Shown here in pieces: positions 10,973 to 22,783 of a stretch of 64,000 nt of DNA. Under the pieces are notes generated by a model. It ran no database searches. It worked only from the letters and a program-made list of their open reading frames with translations, and was not told where the DNA came from. Position 1 is the first letter of the stretch; each line of letters starts with the position of its first letter. Source of the DNA: Pyrocephalus nanus (taxonomy: Eukaryota; Chordata; Aves; Passeriformes; Tyrannidae); contig CM076259.1 in assembly GCA_038380795.1 (NCBI GenBank), positions 63,383,938 through 63,447,937 on the forward strand, given 5' to 3'. Position numbers and translations under genes: made by a program.

Positions 10973-13449
10973 TTGAGCAGGGGATGAACCTTGCACTGAA
11001 AAAAACATCTGCCTGATCCTGGATTTCTCCTCTACCAGATAAGTATTTGCTTCCTGAAATTTAACTCTACTCCTTTTTATAGGAGACTATATCACAATTT
11101 TGAATCTCTTGTGGCTTAAAGGTAACAGCTGGGATCAGATTGTAATTGTGTCTTGGCATTTTAGGTTATTATGTCATTAAATAATTAGCAGCCCATACAA
11201 ATAGAGAGTAAATACTTTGTGTTAATTGAACTTCAGAGGTGGGACAATAAAGAAGAGGTTGGGAAAGCAAGATCATTTCAAACATTGATATTTATGCAGC
11301 AACCCAGGGATTTGCTTTCTTCCTAAATAGAAGGAACAAACAGTCTAATTTTCCTTTTTGAAAGACTTCGTTCTTTTCAGTTTGTGCTAAAATATTCCAA
11401 AGGTGCAAAACCAGGGAAGGTTTGAAGGGAACATCAGCAGATGTTTACATGGGAGACCAGAAATTACAGAGCAAACTTGAGTGCTATTTTAATTTCAGAA
11501 GTGTGATACACTTGATTCTGTCTTTCAGTCTTTTGAAGAGAATTGGGTCAAGAAGAGAACATATTTCTCAAGGCAAGGACCTACTTAGGAAAGCCTTTTA
11601 CTCAACAATGACAACGTAGACACTACATTCATTTTAACAGAAAGCATATCTTGCAGTGCTGAGCTTCTCAACATCTTGATGATAAAGTGGCCAAAAGACA
11701 CAGCACTCCAAGAGGCAGAACAGCAGTATATGCTAATCACCATTCACATGATCTGTATGATGTTCCATACAGTTTTGATGCTGAGGGATATGAAACCTAT
11801 GAGTACAATACAGGGGAAAGAGAAAACACATGAAGAAGACCAGGGAAACCTGAGTTAGGCATGAGAGAGCACACAGTGGTGTATCACTTCAGGGTCACAA
11901 TACAGCACTTGTCCTCATGTTAATACAACAGAGGCCCCTCACATGTGTTTGTCCCTGTGACCTCTTTTCCCTTCATGAGCTGAAACCCAAAGCCTGTCAC
12001 AAACTAAACTATGCAGCACTGCAAGAAGTCTTGTTCCCTGGTATAAATATTCTCTCTTTTACTGTGAGGGCTGCCTTTCCATGCTTTCATTTCAACCTGG
12101 AGCCACGCTTTATTAGAACAGAACCTGTTACAAGTAAAACTGAGTAGGTACAATCACCTCAGTTTTCATCAATGCAAATCACTAGTTCTGAGGGCTAGAA
12201 TAGCTCCACCTAATTTGAAAGCAAGAGCTAATTTTCAGCAAAAATATGTGAAATCTGCAAGTGTGTGATAAAACTAGTACAGACTTTCACAAAACACTGA
12301 AAATAACCCTGCAAAGACTGTCATAAGAAGCCTGGGAATGGAACATGGGGCATGACCAGGGCTCTTGCCAGGGTGTGCTGGGGAGCAGCTGGGGTTGCAC
12401 ATCCGGGCAGTTCAGCCCTGCACTGCACCATGCCTAGGGATGCAGTTGTACTGGTCACCGTGCCCCCAGTGTGGAGAGGCTGCCAACCCCACCTCCATGT
12501 CTTCCAGCCCATCCAAAGGCAGTGCAGGACACATCAGAAAAAATTACACAGCAAGATACTGCCAATTTCAATCACAAATCTTCTTCTTATTTAATGTATA
12601 TTGATGTCTAACCTAAATAATTTCCAAGACAAAATAAACATATTTTTTTTTAAAAAAAGGACTACACTGATATGCTCCCATTTTATCCATTTTCAGACTA
12701 CTCCTGTTTGTATTGCTGCTGGATTATTTCTTTGTTGTCAGTCCCAAGCTGGCACAATGGTCTCTAACCTCAGTCATTAATATCAATTACTATAAGGGCA
12801 GCTGCCTTGTTCTCCTTGTCAGAACTTCAGCATGGAGAGTAATAGATGACTTCAGTCTGGCTTCTTGCCAAGAGAGCTCCATTGTTTTCATCTGTGGTAC
12901 ACAAGGAAGAAAATAATGGGGTTAAATGAATTTGATTAGACTCAGCTCAGCCTAGTGTAGCGTTTAGGCTCTAATTTTACTCTTCCACAGTATGATTTTA
13001 CATCCCTGAAATCAGCTTTAACCATTGATTTAAGGCTTATTTAGAAAGTCAATGACTCCTTTAAAGCTTTATAACCTCCATCTAGACTTTGTCAGTGCTG
13101 TGGATTTGAAGTTTGTTTATATTATATATATTCTATTTTTATAAATTTTTAAATAGAGATGGAGATCTATTATTTCAGACAGTGACATTTTTGTAGCTTG
13201 GCAAAGCAATGAGTATTTTTTATGGAAATGCTTCCTCCTGACACACAACATTGCTTTTTTATTATTATTTATTTATTTCTCATCCCCAGTGTAGCATCTT
13301 CTGGCAGTGCTGCATTTGTAGCAATCATGTAAGCCCCACACACCAGCATAGCAGAAGCCTATAAAAGAACCGAACAAAGAACAGTGGAGAATGTTTTACA
13401 CAGCTCTTCATCACATACAAGAGAGCCACAGTGTGCAGATTTACATCCA
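10973..13449. other. Unique non-coding DNA
   Basis: No gene supported. The section 12700-13350 is AT-rich and free of recognisable transposons, so it could be conserved non-coding sequence. A (TTA/TTTA)n patch lies near 13254-13278. Overlapping plus frames near 12352-12604 have no features I recognise. Confidence 0.45.
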
Positions 13450-14192
13450 GCTGGCAGACAGTCACAAGTCGTATCCCCAGGGCTCAGTGCTGTTTAATAT
13501 CTTTATCAATGATCTGGACAAGGAGATCAAGTGTACTCTCAGTCAGTTTGCAGAAGTCAGCAAGTTGGGCAGGAGTGCTGATCAGCAGATCAACCTTGAT
13601 CTGTTGATCTCTACAGAGTGATCTGGACAGGCTAGATTGATGGGCCAAGGCAAGTTGGATGCGATTCAACAGGGCAAAGTGTCAGGCCTGCACTTGGGTC
13701 ACAAAAGCCCCATGCAATCCTATAGGCTTGGGGAAGAGTGTCTGGAAAAGCCTCTTAGTGAAAAAGGACCTGGAGTTGCTGGCCAGCAGTATACACAGGT
13801 GTCTAGAAGGCCAGCAGCATCCTGGCCAGCAGGAACAAGGCAAGTATTGTCCCTCTGTACTCAACACTGGTGAGGCCGCACCTTGAACCCTGAGTTGAGC
13901 TTTGGGCCCCTCATTACAAGAAAGACACTAGGTAGGTGGAACATGACCAGAGAAGGGCAACAGAAGTGGTGTTTGGATTGGCTATTAGGTAATTCTTCTC
14001 CATCTAAAGGGTTATACAGCATTGGAGCAGCCTGCCCAGGGAAGTAGCAGAATCACCATCCCCATGGGTATTTAAAAGATGTGGGTGTGGCACTTGGAGA
14101 CATGGTTTCACGGTGAATTTGATGGTGTTAGGTTAATGGTTGGACTGGATGATCTTAGCGTTCTTTTGTAAACTAAATGATTCTATGATGCT
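13450..14192 (+). mobile_element. CR1 LINE with internal deletion
   Basis: Plus-strand CR1 starting at 'gtcacaagtcgtatccccagggctcagtgctgtttaatatc', the [17 protein letters not shown] block (a decayed match is readable in frame 13391-13621). The YXDD equivalent reads 'tttgcagaagtcagcaag', so the catalytic DD is gone. After 'ggcaacagaagtggtg' near 13970 the element jumps to 'ggtaattcttctccatc', so about 0.2 kb equivalent to the RRLRGDL region is missing. It ends with the classic 'ggttggactggatgatcttagcg' and one clear ATTCTATG octamer at about 14180-14190. Confidence 0.9.
13586..13603. repeat. Short perfect hairpin
   Basis: Arms CAGATCAA and TTGATCTG are separated by CC, inside the CR1. Probably a mutation cluster at the former YXDD-downstream segment; no function inferred. 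Confidence 0.8.
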
Positions 14193-14250
14193 ATCCTTGC
14201 TTGGTGTCAGTTGGCATAAATCCATCTGTCTCCTCTTTTGAATGTGTACC

Positions 14251-14255
14251 CCATG
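14251..14255. repeat. Left target-site duplication of solo LTR
   Basis: CCATG immediately before the LTR, matched by CCATG at 14855-14859. Confidence 0.85.
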
Positions 14256-14854
14256 TGTAATGGTTCGGACCTGGCTCCCTGCCAAATGCTCAAACTCACA
14301 GTAACAACCCCTTCCCCCTCTCTTCTTCCCTTAGGGCAAAGGAAAAAAAAACCTAGAAAAATTGAAGAAACTGAAACCAATCAAATTATATAAAAATATA
14401 TATTTTTACATATATTACAGTTGTATACAATTAAATACTATGTACACAGCAAAAGGACTCCAAACACTCCCCAAAGGGAAAGGGAAAAAAGGGACAAAAA
14501 GAAAACTAAACCAGATATGCACAACTGAAATCCAGGAACAACCAATAAAGAACTAATAAAAGAAAATCTCACAATGTCCCTCAGAAAAAAAGCAATATCT
14601 CCAGACACGGCCAGCACTCTCCAACCTCCCACGTGGTAGACCAGCAGTTGCTGCAGGCCTCAGCCTCTAGATAAGTGAGACCAATGCAGTGACCCACTGC
14701 TCCCGAACCTCACCGGAAGAGAAGAGAACGAGGTCTCTACTCTCCATCTTATTTATATCCTGGTTTACATAAAAATCATATGGAATACTGGGAACATGAT
14801 CACTTCCTTGGTTATGAGCTGGTTGCCAGGAACTCCTAGACTAAAACTATCACA
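14256..14854. mobile_element. Solo endogenous-retrovirus LTR, 599 bp
   Basis: The block starts TGTAATGGTT and ends AACTATCACA, so it has TG...CA ends with imperfect terminal inverted repeats (8 of 10 bases). It is flanked by the same 5-bp direct repeat, CCATG. A 5-bp duplication and this length fit an ERVL-type avian LTR. No gag, pol or env sequence is present, so it is a solo LTR left by recombination between two LTRs. Orientation is unresolved. On the plus strand TATAAAAA at 14389-14396 and AATAAA at 14544 and 14555 give a sensible TATA-to-polyA layout. On the minus strand TATAAATA (14750-14757) lies about 100 bp from the end with no obvious polyA signal. The minus frame at 14438-14632 is hydrophobic by base composition only. 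Confidence 0.85.
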
Positions 14855-14859
14855 CCATG
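14855..14859. repeat. Right target-site duplication of solo LTR
   Basis: CCATG, identical to 14251-14255. Confidence 0.85.
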
Positions 14860-15516
14860 TGAGATGCTAGCTTTATTTCAATTTATTGAATGAACTGATT
14901 AAAGAATAGATTTACTATATAAAAGTCTCAAAGAGAGCTTGAGGTTGAATCTGGCTCTGTTGGAGATGTAGAAACTCACAACAGCATTGTAAAAAGAGCT
15001 ATTCATGTTTAAATGTGCTGGGAGAAAAAGAGAGGTTGTGGCATAGAAAATAAAAACTATATTGAGCATTTACAGAACTCCAATGAGGCCAGCTTAGAGA
15101 AGTTTACATTTTCAGTTGTAAATACTACTATTTTTCAATTCATACAATTACTATAACAAAATGTATATAATTCTGCAATGACTGACATAACTTCTTTGAC
15201 ATGATGAAATTGCTATTGTATAAATGCTTGAAACCTATCAGGGTGAAATTTTATGCAACAAGGATTTTTTTATGCTGTTGGATTCGAAGAAGTCTGTATG
15301 GACTACCTTACTGGAAAGACCAATGCGAAAGATGCTGAGATACAACAATGATTGGGTCTAGACCAATGCACTGCTAAATTAAATTATGAATCTGGCCATT
15401 AGACTAGGAAAACCACTGGGAAGACCTCCATCCATGAAGAATGACCCCACAGGGCATTGTTCCTGTGGTCAACTATATGAAGTCAGGCTTCATATTTGAA
15501 GATGACTTCCCACAGG

Positions 15517-15536
15517 TTTGTTTGTTTGTTTGTTTG
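15517..15536. repeat. (TTTG)5 microsatellite
   Basis: Five TTTG units in a row. Confidence 0.95.
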
Positions 15537-15883
15537 CTTTAAAGAAGCAAATATGTGCAAGGGAAATTATTTATTAATCCAGTAAATAAGCATTCGGTAA
15601 ATCAGTAATACTTACAGACATGCTTGCCCTATTATCTCCAACAAGCCACTACTTATGACAGCAAAGGAAACCTTCTTCTGTATGTTTCAGCTCTCAGCTA
15701 TGCATTTTTTCTATCAAGAACTGGTTTTTTTATCTGTGTAGAGTCAATATGCCACAATGCATTTCATCAAAACCTTATCAAAAATTTAAGAGCAAGCAGT
15801 AATAAGTGAGCATAAGTGTACCTATATTCACAGTTACACTGATTTGATTCAACTGATCACATTTCACTGACTGTACAAAGGGG

Positions 15884-15900
15884 AAAAAAAAAAAAAAAAA
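15884..15900. repeat. Poly-A run
   Basis: Seventeen A after GGGG. Confidence 0.95.
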
Positions 15901-17471
15901 GAAGAGAGCTTTTCCCTGCCACTGAGAAATAACCAGAAATTTAGAGGTCTGACATGAATCTAAAGTTTCCTGAGATCCTCCTTCCTGCTATTGAGACTGT
16001 TGGTGGAATAACAAATGATTTTCTACAGTAAATTAGAGTAGTAGGTTTTTTATATCTTTCAGTGGGTGCTGTGGATGGATTTGTAACCACCTCGACTAGC
16101 TGAAGGACATTTAAGAGCAGATGTTCAGGCATAAATTTCTCTGTAATGTAAGACCTCGCCCAGCTGTAAAATCTATTCATGCTGAAAAAAACCACTGTGA
16201 GGTATCTGAGGATCTTCTGGAATTATGGTTACTATAAATTCAGAGTTGGAAAGATCATTGGCTAGGTTTGAAAAAGGGGAACGGCACTTGTTCTTCTTAG
16301 AGACGGTGGAATTTGTACTCAGAGACATTCTGACATCGTCATTCTATCCCATAAATGTAGAGGCACATGCATAAAAACAACTCACAGTGTAAAAATAGTG
16401 GAGCTGAAGGACAAAAGGCAACAAGAAGATTTGCGGCTGTCCCTATAGCTTCCTGTTCATGTAGCATGAAGATAAAATGTCAAAACAGAACGAAGAAAAG
16501 AAAAAGTCATGAGAAGGGCCATCCTTTCAGTCTCAGGGGCAGATTTACCCTCCCAACACCAGAGACCATGTCTGGACTCTGTATATTTTGTGGAGAAGCT
16601 TGAGGCAAAAAATCCAGTGGAGTTGCAAGCATGGCAAAGCTTCCTGGAAAGTTAACACCACACAAATATAAACAGGTCCATTCCAGTATTTCCAGTATTT
16701 TCTTCCAGAGGAAGAAAAATACCAGTTATCTGAAGGAAAGCAATATATTTCTGTTTCTGAAAACAAAATGAAAGCTTTTCACTAAGCAGCTCAGCAAGCT
16801 GCAAAACATCAGCGAATTCAAAGAACCAGAGGCTGACGCTAGTTTGCAATGTTCAGTAGGAGTGCTTGGCCTGCTCCAAGGAATAGGACTGTTTGGGAAG
16901 AACCCACCAACCCCATCAAACCTGCATCTTTATAGGCACAGCAAGAGAAAGACAGGGCTGCTGGGCAGTGCCTGTGTCTTCTGGATTAGTCAGCCTGTTT
17001 GAGCAAGTGACAGACACATTAACCTTTAGAGTCCCTGCAGAGACATGCTGACCTCTGCCAGTTTCCTGTGGCACCAAGCTTCTCTTTTTCAGCTCTGATG
17101 CTCTTTGCTGTGTGTTGGAAGGTCCTTGCTGGGGAGTCCCCACGTCCCTGGTACAGTGTAGACATCAAATTGCTGTCAGGGTGCCCCCAGTTTCCCTGCA
17201 GGTGCCAGGGAGAGAAGTGGAAGCACACAGTTCTCAGTACCTAATCCCATGCAGATTTCCACTTGACAAGAGGTTACATCAATGGATCCCTGGTGGCTGG
17301 TGTGGTAAAGGCCTGAGGAATCTGGGAAATGCAGCTCCAAGGGAGTTAGAGGATGCTGGGGAGTTGCCTGTCTCACAGATAGAGGTGACTGGGAGCAGAG
17401 GGGAAGGACATCTGGTGCTGCAGAGCTGTCTGCTCTCTACTGTCTCCTTACAGCAGGCAGAGATCTAACAA

Positions 17472-17575
17472 AGAATAATAGAGTGGTTTGGGTTGGAAGG
17501 GACCTTTAAAAGTCATCTAGTCCAACTCTCCTGCAATGAGCAGAGACATCTTCAACTTGATCAGGTTAATGTTTC
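17472..17575 (-). mobile_element. CR1 LINE 3' end, left arm of a palindromic pair
   Basis: The plus strand reads 'aataatagagtggtttgggttggaagggacc', 'catctagtccaactctcctgcaatgagcagagacatc'. This is the reverse complement of the last 100 bp of a young-looking CR1 subfamily. The internal part after 'gatcaggtt' is shortened. It abuts the plus-strand copy of the same 3' end starting near 17587. Confidence 0.85.
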
Positions 17576-17586
17576 CATCTTCACAG

Positions 17587-17700
17587 ATGGGGTTTTCAGC
17601 AACCTGGTCTAGTGGAAGGTGTCACTGCCCATGGTAGAGGAGTTGAAACTAGGTGATCTTTCAGGTCCTTTCCAACCCAAACCTTCCTATGATTCTGTGT
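17587..17700 (+). mobile_element. CR1 LINE 3' end, right arm of a palindromic pair
   Basis: 'gatggggttttcagcaacctggtctagtgg', 'ctaggtgatctttcaggtcctttccaacccaaacc' and a closing 'ctatgattctgtg' are the sense-strand last 110 bp of CR1. This is the same segment as the inverted copy at 17472-17575, so the two form an imperfect inverted repeat with a spacer of roughly 10 bp. Confidence 0.85.
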
Positions 17701-18577
17701 CCTCCAGTCACGCACTGCAGGCACACGTAGAGCTCTCAGACTGCTATGCATCCTGCAACATGTTTATTTAAAGGCTCAACCTGTTCACCACGGTTTGATA
17801 GAAAAATCATTTTGATCTTCCATCTCAACATGGAATGTCTTCTTATCACAGAGAAGTCCTTAGCCTGTCGTTGCAGGTGTTGTGCAGCACTGCTGAGAGC
17901 TTTGTGTCCAGAATAAATTGTCAGGGATGGAAAGCATGGGCCCCAAGGGAATCACACCAGGAGGGACTAGCAGAGCATGAAGCTTTATACACCACTTTGC
18001 AGCCTCATCCTACATACTCCATTGCCCTGATGCTGGAGAGCTGCAAGCAGGCTCTGGCACACACCAGCACCTGACCTGTACCACATTGGGAAAGCTTTTT
18101 AAGAGAAACCACCTGTCTTAGGTTTTTGGAAGCTATTCAATATTATGCCCCCATTGCCAAGAAAACACATGGCCCAGACTTACAAGCTTAATAATCACTT
18201 TAGCCCTCAACAGTAACTGATAGTGGCTTATCTTCTCTGTCTCATCTACAATGCCTACTAATGATAATCCGAATGACAGCTCTAATTATGTTTCTGCCCA
18301 GAATATTTGTAGATAACTTTAACTCTTGATCTGTTTAATCTAGTTTTCCAGGTGGCAACAGATTTAAACACAGGTTTTTAAACAAGATATGACTATTACA
18401 TTTCTAATAATAGGAGAGTGTGGTCTCAATATTGCCTGTTATTTACTGACACATGGTATAATCAGTTGAAAGTGGTGGTTGCAAACACAAACTCATAAAT
18501 ATAAGTTCATTTTCTAGTTATTATCTGTCCATGTTGTCTGATCTAACTCTCTGCATATTGCATGGATCTGATTTTAA

Positions 18578-18595
18578 TTTTTTTTTTTTTTTTTT
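18578..18595. repeat. Poly-T run
   Basis: Eighteen consecutive T. Confidence 0.95.
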
Positions 18596-20864
18596 GTTTT
18601 GCTGGAATATCAGTATTTGAGATACTTTTGATATTTTAGATCCATTGCTTTGAAGCTCTACCCCCTAAGGAGCCACTCACCATTCCTGGGGAACACATAT
18701 CTTTTGCATCCCAGCTCTTTTGCCTCTTACAGGAGTATCTGAGGCAGAATCACACTCTCATGGCTTCAACACAGTATTTCTGTCCAAAGTCATAACATGA
18801 GTCATAAAAATGTGTTGAGGTCTGAGGAAAATGTCTTATAGGGAAAGTTTTAAGAAGCTAGGTCTGCTTATTCAAACCAAGGCTTATCTGCGACCTGGTT
18901 ATTGGAGAATGACCTCAATAGGTACTGTTGTCTCTTGGGAAGGCAAAACAACATGTGAAAAGGGCTTTCAGTTGGCTGAGAACTCAGACCAATGTACAGA
19001 TGCAGAAATCAGAGACCTTCAGATCAGAAAGGCCAAGAGCTCAAAAGAGATATATGGTTAACCAGTGGAAGAAGCTATGGAAAAGAAGCAATGGTTTTGG
19101 CATCTCTGGATATCATTCTGAACAGTAAGCTTTCAGCCAGACCCAGGTATCGCACTTGGGTAAGGGTGATGAGGTCTGTCACTATCGACTGGTTTTAAAA
19201 AAGTGTCAGGTTTTCCATGTTTTTAGATTCTCTCTCTCTATTAACTAGGTTCATCATATTCATAGGGTACAGTCTAGGACTGAACAAACTCTACTTCCAT
19301 CAGTACTAGAGGGAATGAGTCCTTGTAGCTGGTACATTCTTTTTTTGTATGATTTAGAGCAATATGATAATAATTATCAATGGTATTTTTTTTCTTTAAA
19401 AGGCACAATATAAATTACTGTACCACTCTTTCCCCTCCCTGCCTCCACCATTTCCTACCATAAAACACTGCAATGTACAAAACTCATGAGATCAGACTGG
19501 CTGCTGGAAAAGGCAACAATGAGTTTAATTTGTACTACTTTTCTCATCCTAAGCATTCCTCTGAGCCCTCCTGTTATCCCATGCTGAGCTAACAAGATTC
19601 TTTGAGATCTGTTCCAGAAACACCATTCTGCTGGGATCCGGATGAATCTCCTTTAAGAGTGGCATGTATGGAGCTATGCTGGGGACTACCTTTGCTCAGT
19701 CCTTCAGGCTGAGGTAAGTTTTGAATACAGTTTGCCTTAAACTTTTGGAAATGAAATCATCTACATAAGTCTCCCTTGAACCTGGAAAAATGCAGTTGTA
19801 TTTGCTCTAATTCAGCTTCAATTCATAAAGGTTGTTACATTACACTCTTAAACAAAAGGAAATTTAATTCCACATGAAGTTTTTCATCTGACCCCAGCCT
19901 GATGTTCAGCTCATTAAACAGCCCTCCCAGAAAAAAATGTCAGGAACCCTATTCTACAGTCTTTTAGTGTGAACCACTTGAGCATCAGTCCAGAAGCTGA
20001 AGGAAGTGGTTTCAGCTACCTCTGCTGTGTCTGCGCCTCAGGGGACCTGCAGCTATGCAAACTTGTCCCAACACTACTGACTCGAGCAGGCTAAGGCAGA
20101 CTCATATTTGCCTGTGCCTAATTTCTCTCAACCTACTGGCTTACTATGGGTTATTTCAGGTTCAGGAAGCAGGATGCATCAAGGCATTTGAAATTTTACA
20201 GACAGATACCGAGGACTCACTTAGTCATCATTTATCATCATTGGTAGGCTATTACTACTACACACTAGTCTTTAAAACCATGGAAAACTTGGTGGCTTTA
20301 GTAAAAGTTTTCTGTGCACGGAAACTGATTAGCAGATCAAATAAAAGATTTGCTCATCTTGAACAATGAGAGTGTCATAAGGTCTCAGATCCTTTAGGGG
20401 TTCTGGTAGTTCCTGAGTAAGAGCTGGCCTTTGCACCACTGACCACAGCACCTCAAAACAGAGCAGCTCCTGCGGAAGTGAGAATTTTTATGTCTGGAAC
20501 TGAGGCAGCTGTGGCATTTCAGCAGGTGCAGAAGGTGCAGAGCTGAGACAACCTCCTCTCAAGTCTCATGCTATACTGCCAGACCATATATGTTTTTCTA
20601 TGAAGCTGGAAGTGATAAGTTTTCAGCTAGCATCAATCCAAATAGTTAGCTGGGGCAATGCTTAAGAGGTACAGATGTCCCTGACCTTGCACTCCTCCCA
20701 GCTTATCCTAGTACATTATATTACCTTAGACTGATCAGGGCAGGACAAGCCTCACTGAGTTAATTTTAAGAAAATTTCTACTCTCTCTTTTACGAAAGAA
20801 AAAGGTAAGCACACTCTTTTAAAGATTACTTTCATTGTAGAGTTACTTTCTCTGTTTCTCTGTC

Positions 20865-20879
20865 TTTTTTTTTTTTTTT
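20865..20879. repeat. Poly-T run
   Basis: Fifteen consecutive T within a pyrimidine-rich segment. Confidence 0.95.
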
Positions 20880-20979
20880 GTTTCCAGTGTTTGGTATCTC
20901 CATTAACACACTAGGTGCAGGTCTGACAGACAGCTGCTATTCTTGGTCCTGTCAACACATTTCACTGTAGTAAAATGAC

Positions 20980-20995
20980 AGTCACAGCTGTGACT
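20980..20995. promoter_or_regulatory. 16-bp perfect palindrome centred on an E-box
   Basis: AGTCACAGCTGTGACT is its own reverse complement. It has a CAGCTG E-box core flanked by two inverted GTCAC/GTGAC half-sites. A dimeric factor could bind; chance cannot be excluded. Confidence 0.35.
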
Positions 20996-22549
20996 TATTA
21001 CAAGAAAATGGCCTAAATATAAAATAAAGGCTGAGTCAGTAAACCCACAACAGTTAAAAAGAGGCTGGGACTAATAGCATGACTGGAAACAGGTCTAGGC
21101 TTGGTGAGGCAAATGAGAGAGGCTGCTGTTGTTTTCTGTGTCTTCCAAATAAGTATAGAGTCAGAATTTCCAAGAAAAGGTTTCTCTTCAAGGGGTGAGT
21201 CTGTCAGCCCTTCTCAAGTGCCTTCAAACACCTGTGGACTTGGTTCCTGGATGTGCCTATGCACAGTGAAGAAACAGACTGAGTTATGGCAGAAAGATAA
21301 CGAAGTGACTGTGCACCCACAGTTTTGCTCTCTTTTTATGGGAAGTTAGTCACACTTTACAGTAGAGTACATTCATTAATAGATTAAGAAATTATTTTTA
21401 CACCTTTTAATAAATGACTAATTATGTAGAGTCCAACAGTTTCTGAGTCACTTAGAAGAACTTGCAACCAATTTTAACACTTTCTCTCCTTCTGTAAAAC
21501 TGCTTTAAAATCTTACTGTTCATATCTGCAACGTTGTTTATGAACTATACTGTAGACATGTCTAAAATAGAGGCCAAAAAAAATTTACAACCTAGTGGCA
21601 GCAACTGTTTGGGTTTTTTTAACAGAATTCAACAAGGTGGGTCCTTGACTTCAGTGCCCATCCCTTCTAATGACTCGCTCAAAAGTGTTGAGGAGCCATG
21701 TCATTTTCTCCAGCCCCAGACCCCCAAAATCAGTGATCTAAGATACATTACAAGGTGTGTCCAAAATGGTTTCAATAAATAAGGCCTCTGATTTGAGGCT
21801 GTGGTGAAAATTCCTGTTCTTTCTTAGGGCACTGCAGAGCTGTTTTACAAAGTGGGACCTACTAGTTTTACATTCTTCAGCTGTAACTCAAAACTAAACA
21901 GTAAAGCACTTCTCCCATTCACCACATGCCACAGATATTTTGGATACTGTGAGCGTTTTGCTGTGACTGTGGCAGAGGAAAAAATTGGATATAGGCTTCT
22001 CCTTCTGCTCTGATCCTTCTGCCTACATATTAGACCTTTGAAAGGGCTGTAGGTTCTCCACAGTGCCTTTTGCCAGTATCAGAGCTGAATATACCATAGA
22101 GGAGGAGAAAAAGGACAAGGAATTTCAAGGTAAAGCTGAAAAGAAGCACCACAGGAAACTGAGCTGGAGGAGTCTTCTAGGCCATACAGCCTGCTCCCCA
22201 CTAACTCCATACCAGAATGGAAGTTCTTGTCTTTCCCCACAAATGTTGACCTAAGCCATTCTCTGAAACTTTTCAGCCAAATGTGCAACATTTAAGCATG
22301 GAAACAGGCTGCCCCATGCAACCTTTTTATGTAAGAGAAGGGAAGCTGGGAAAATGCTCAACAAGTGCAAGGGACTGGCTAGATCTAGTTCTTGTCATGT
22401 AGTGTCACACCACTGGGGCGTGCTGAGTCTCCCTCTCCACAGATGAGCTGAAGGAAGGGTGCACCCAAAGAGCAGTCAAACTTCTTGTCAGCAGGGTGAA
22501 AGTTGGGGCTGTACCTGTCTCAGTACCTTGTTCCTGGGATGCATTAGCA

Positions 22550-22783
22550 GCATCCAGGCTGGTGAAGGGACCCGAACACAAGTCCTATGAGGAGAGGCTG
22601 AGGGAGCTGGGGTTGTTTAGTCTGGAGAAGAGAAGGCTCAGTGGAGACCTCATCACTACCTGAGAGGAGGTTGTAGCCAGATGGGAGTTGGTCTCTTCTC
22701 CCAGGCAACTATCAGTAAGACAAGAGGGCATGGTCTCAAGCTCTGCCAGGGAAGGTTTCGGCTGGATATTCTATGAATCTATG
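22550..22783 (+). mobile_element. CR1 LINE internal fragment
   Basis: 'ggtgaagggacccgaacacaagtcctatgaggagaggctgagggagctggggttg' and 'ctggagaagagaaggctcagtggagacctcatcac' encode the [28 protein letters not shown] block of CR1. It continues to the '[10 protein letters not shown]' equivalent near 22750 and stops. Directly after 'ggatatt' comes 'ctatgaatctatg', which resembles octamer tail sequence, as if the C-terminal codons and 3'UTR were deleted up to the tail. Confidence 0.85.

Larger units (their letters stand above)
14860..17471. other. Unique non-coding DNA
   Basis: No gene supported. Contains a (TTTG)5 at 15517-15536 and an A-run at 15884-15900. Frames of 60-118 codons on both strands (for example 17112-17468 plus) have no recognisable features. 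Confidence 0.5.
17701..22549. other. Unique non-coding DNA
   Basis: About 4.8 kb without recognisable transposons. Holds T-runs at 18578-18595 and 20865-20879 and a 16-bp palindrome at 20980. There is a strong splice-donor-like GAGGTAAGT at 19711. No exon is established. The frame at 20055-20369 (104 codons, ATG) and its neighbours show no recognisable domain. Confidence 0.5.

Noticed and set aside
14438..14632. Hydrophobic minus-strand frame as a small membrane protein
   Set aside because: It lies entirely in the solo LTR and reflects the A-rich plus strand (TTT, CTT codons).
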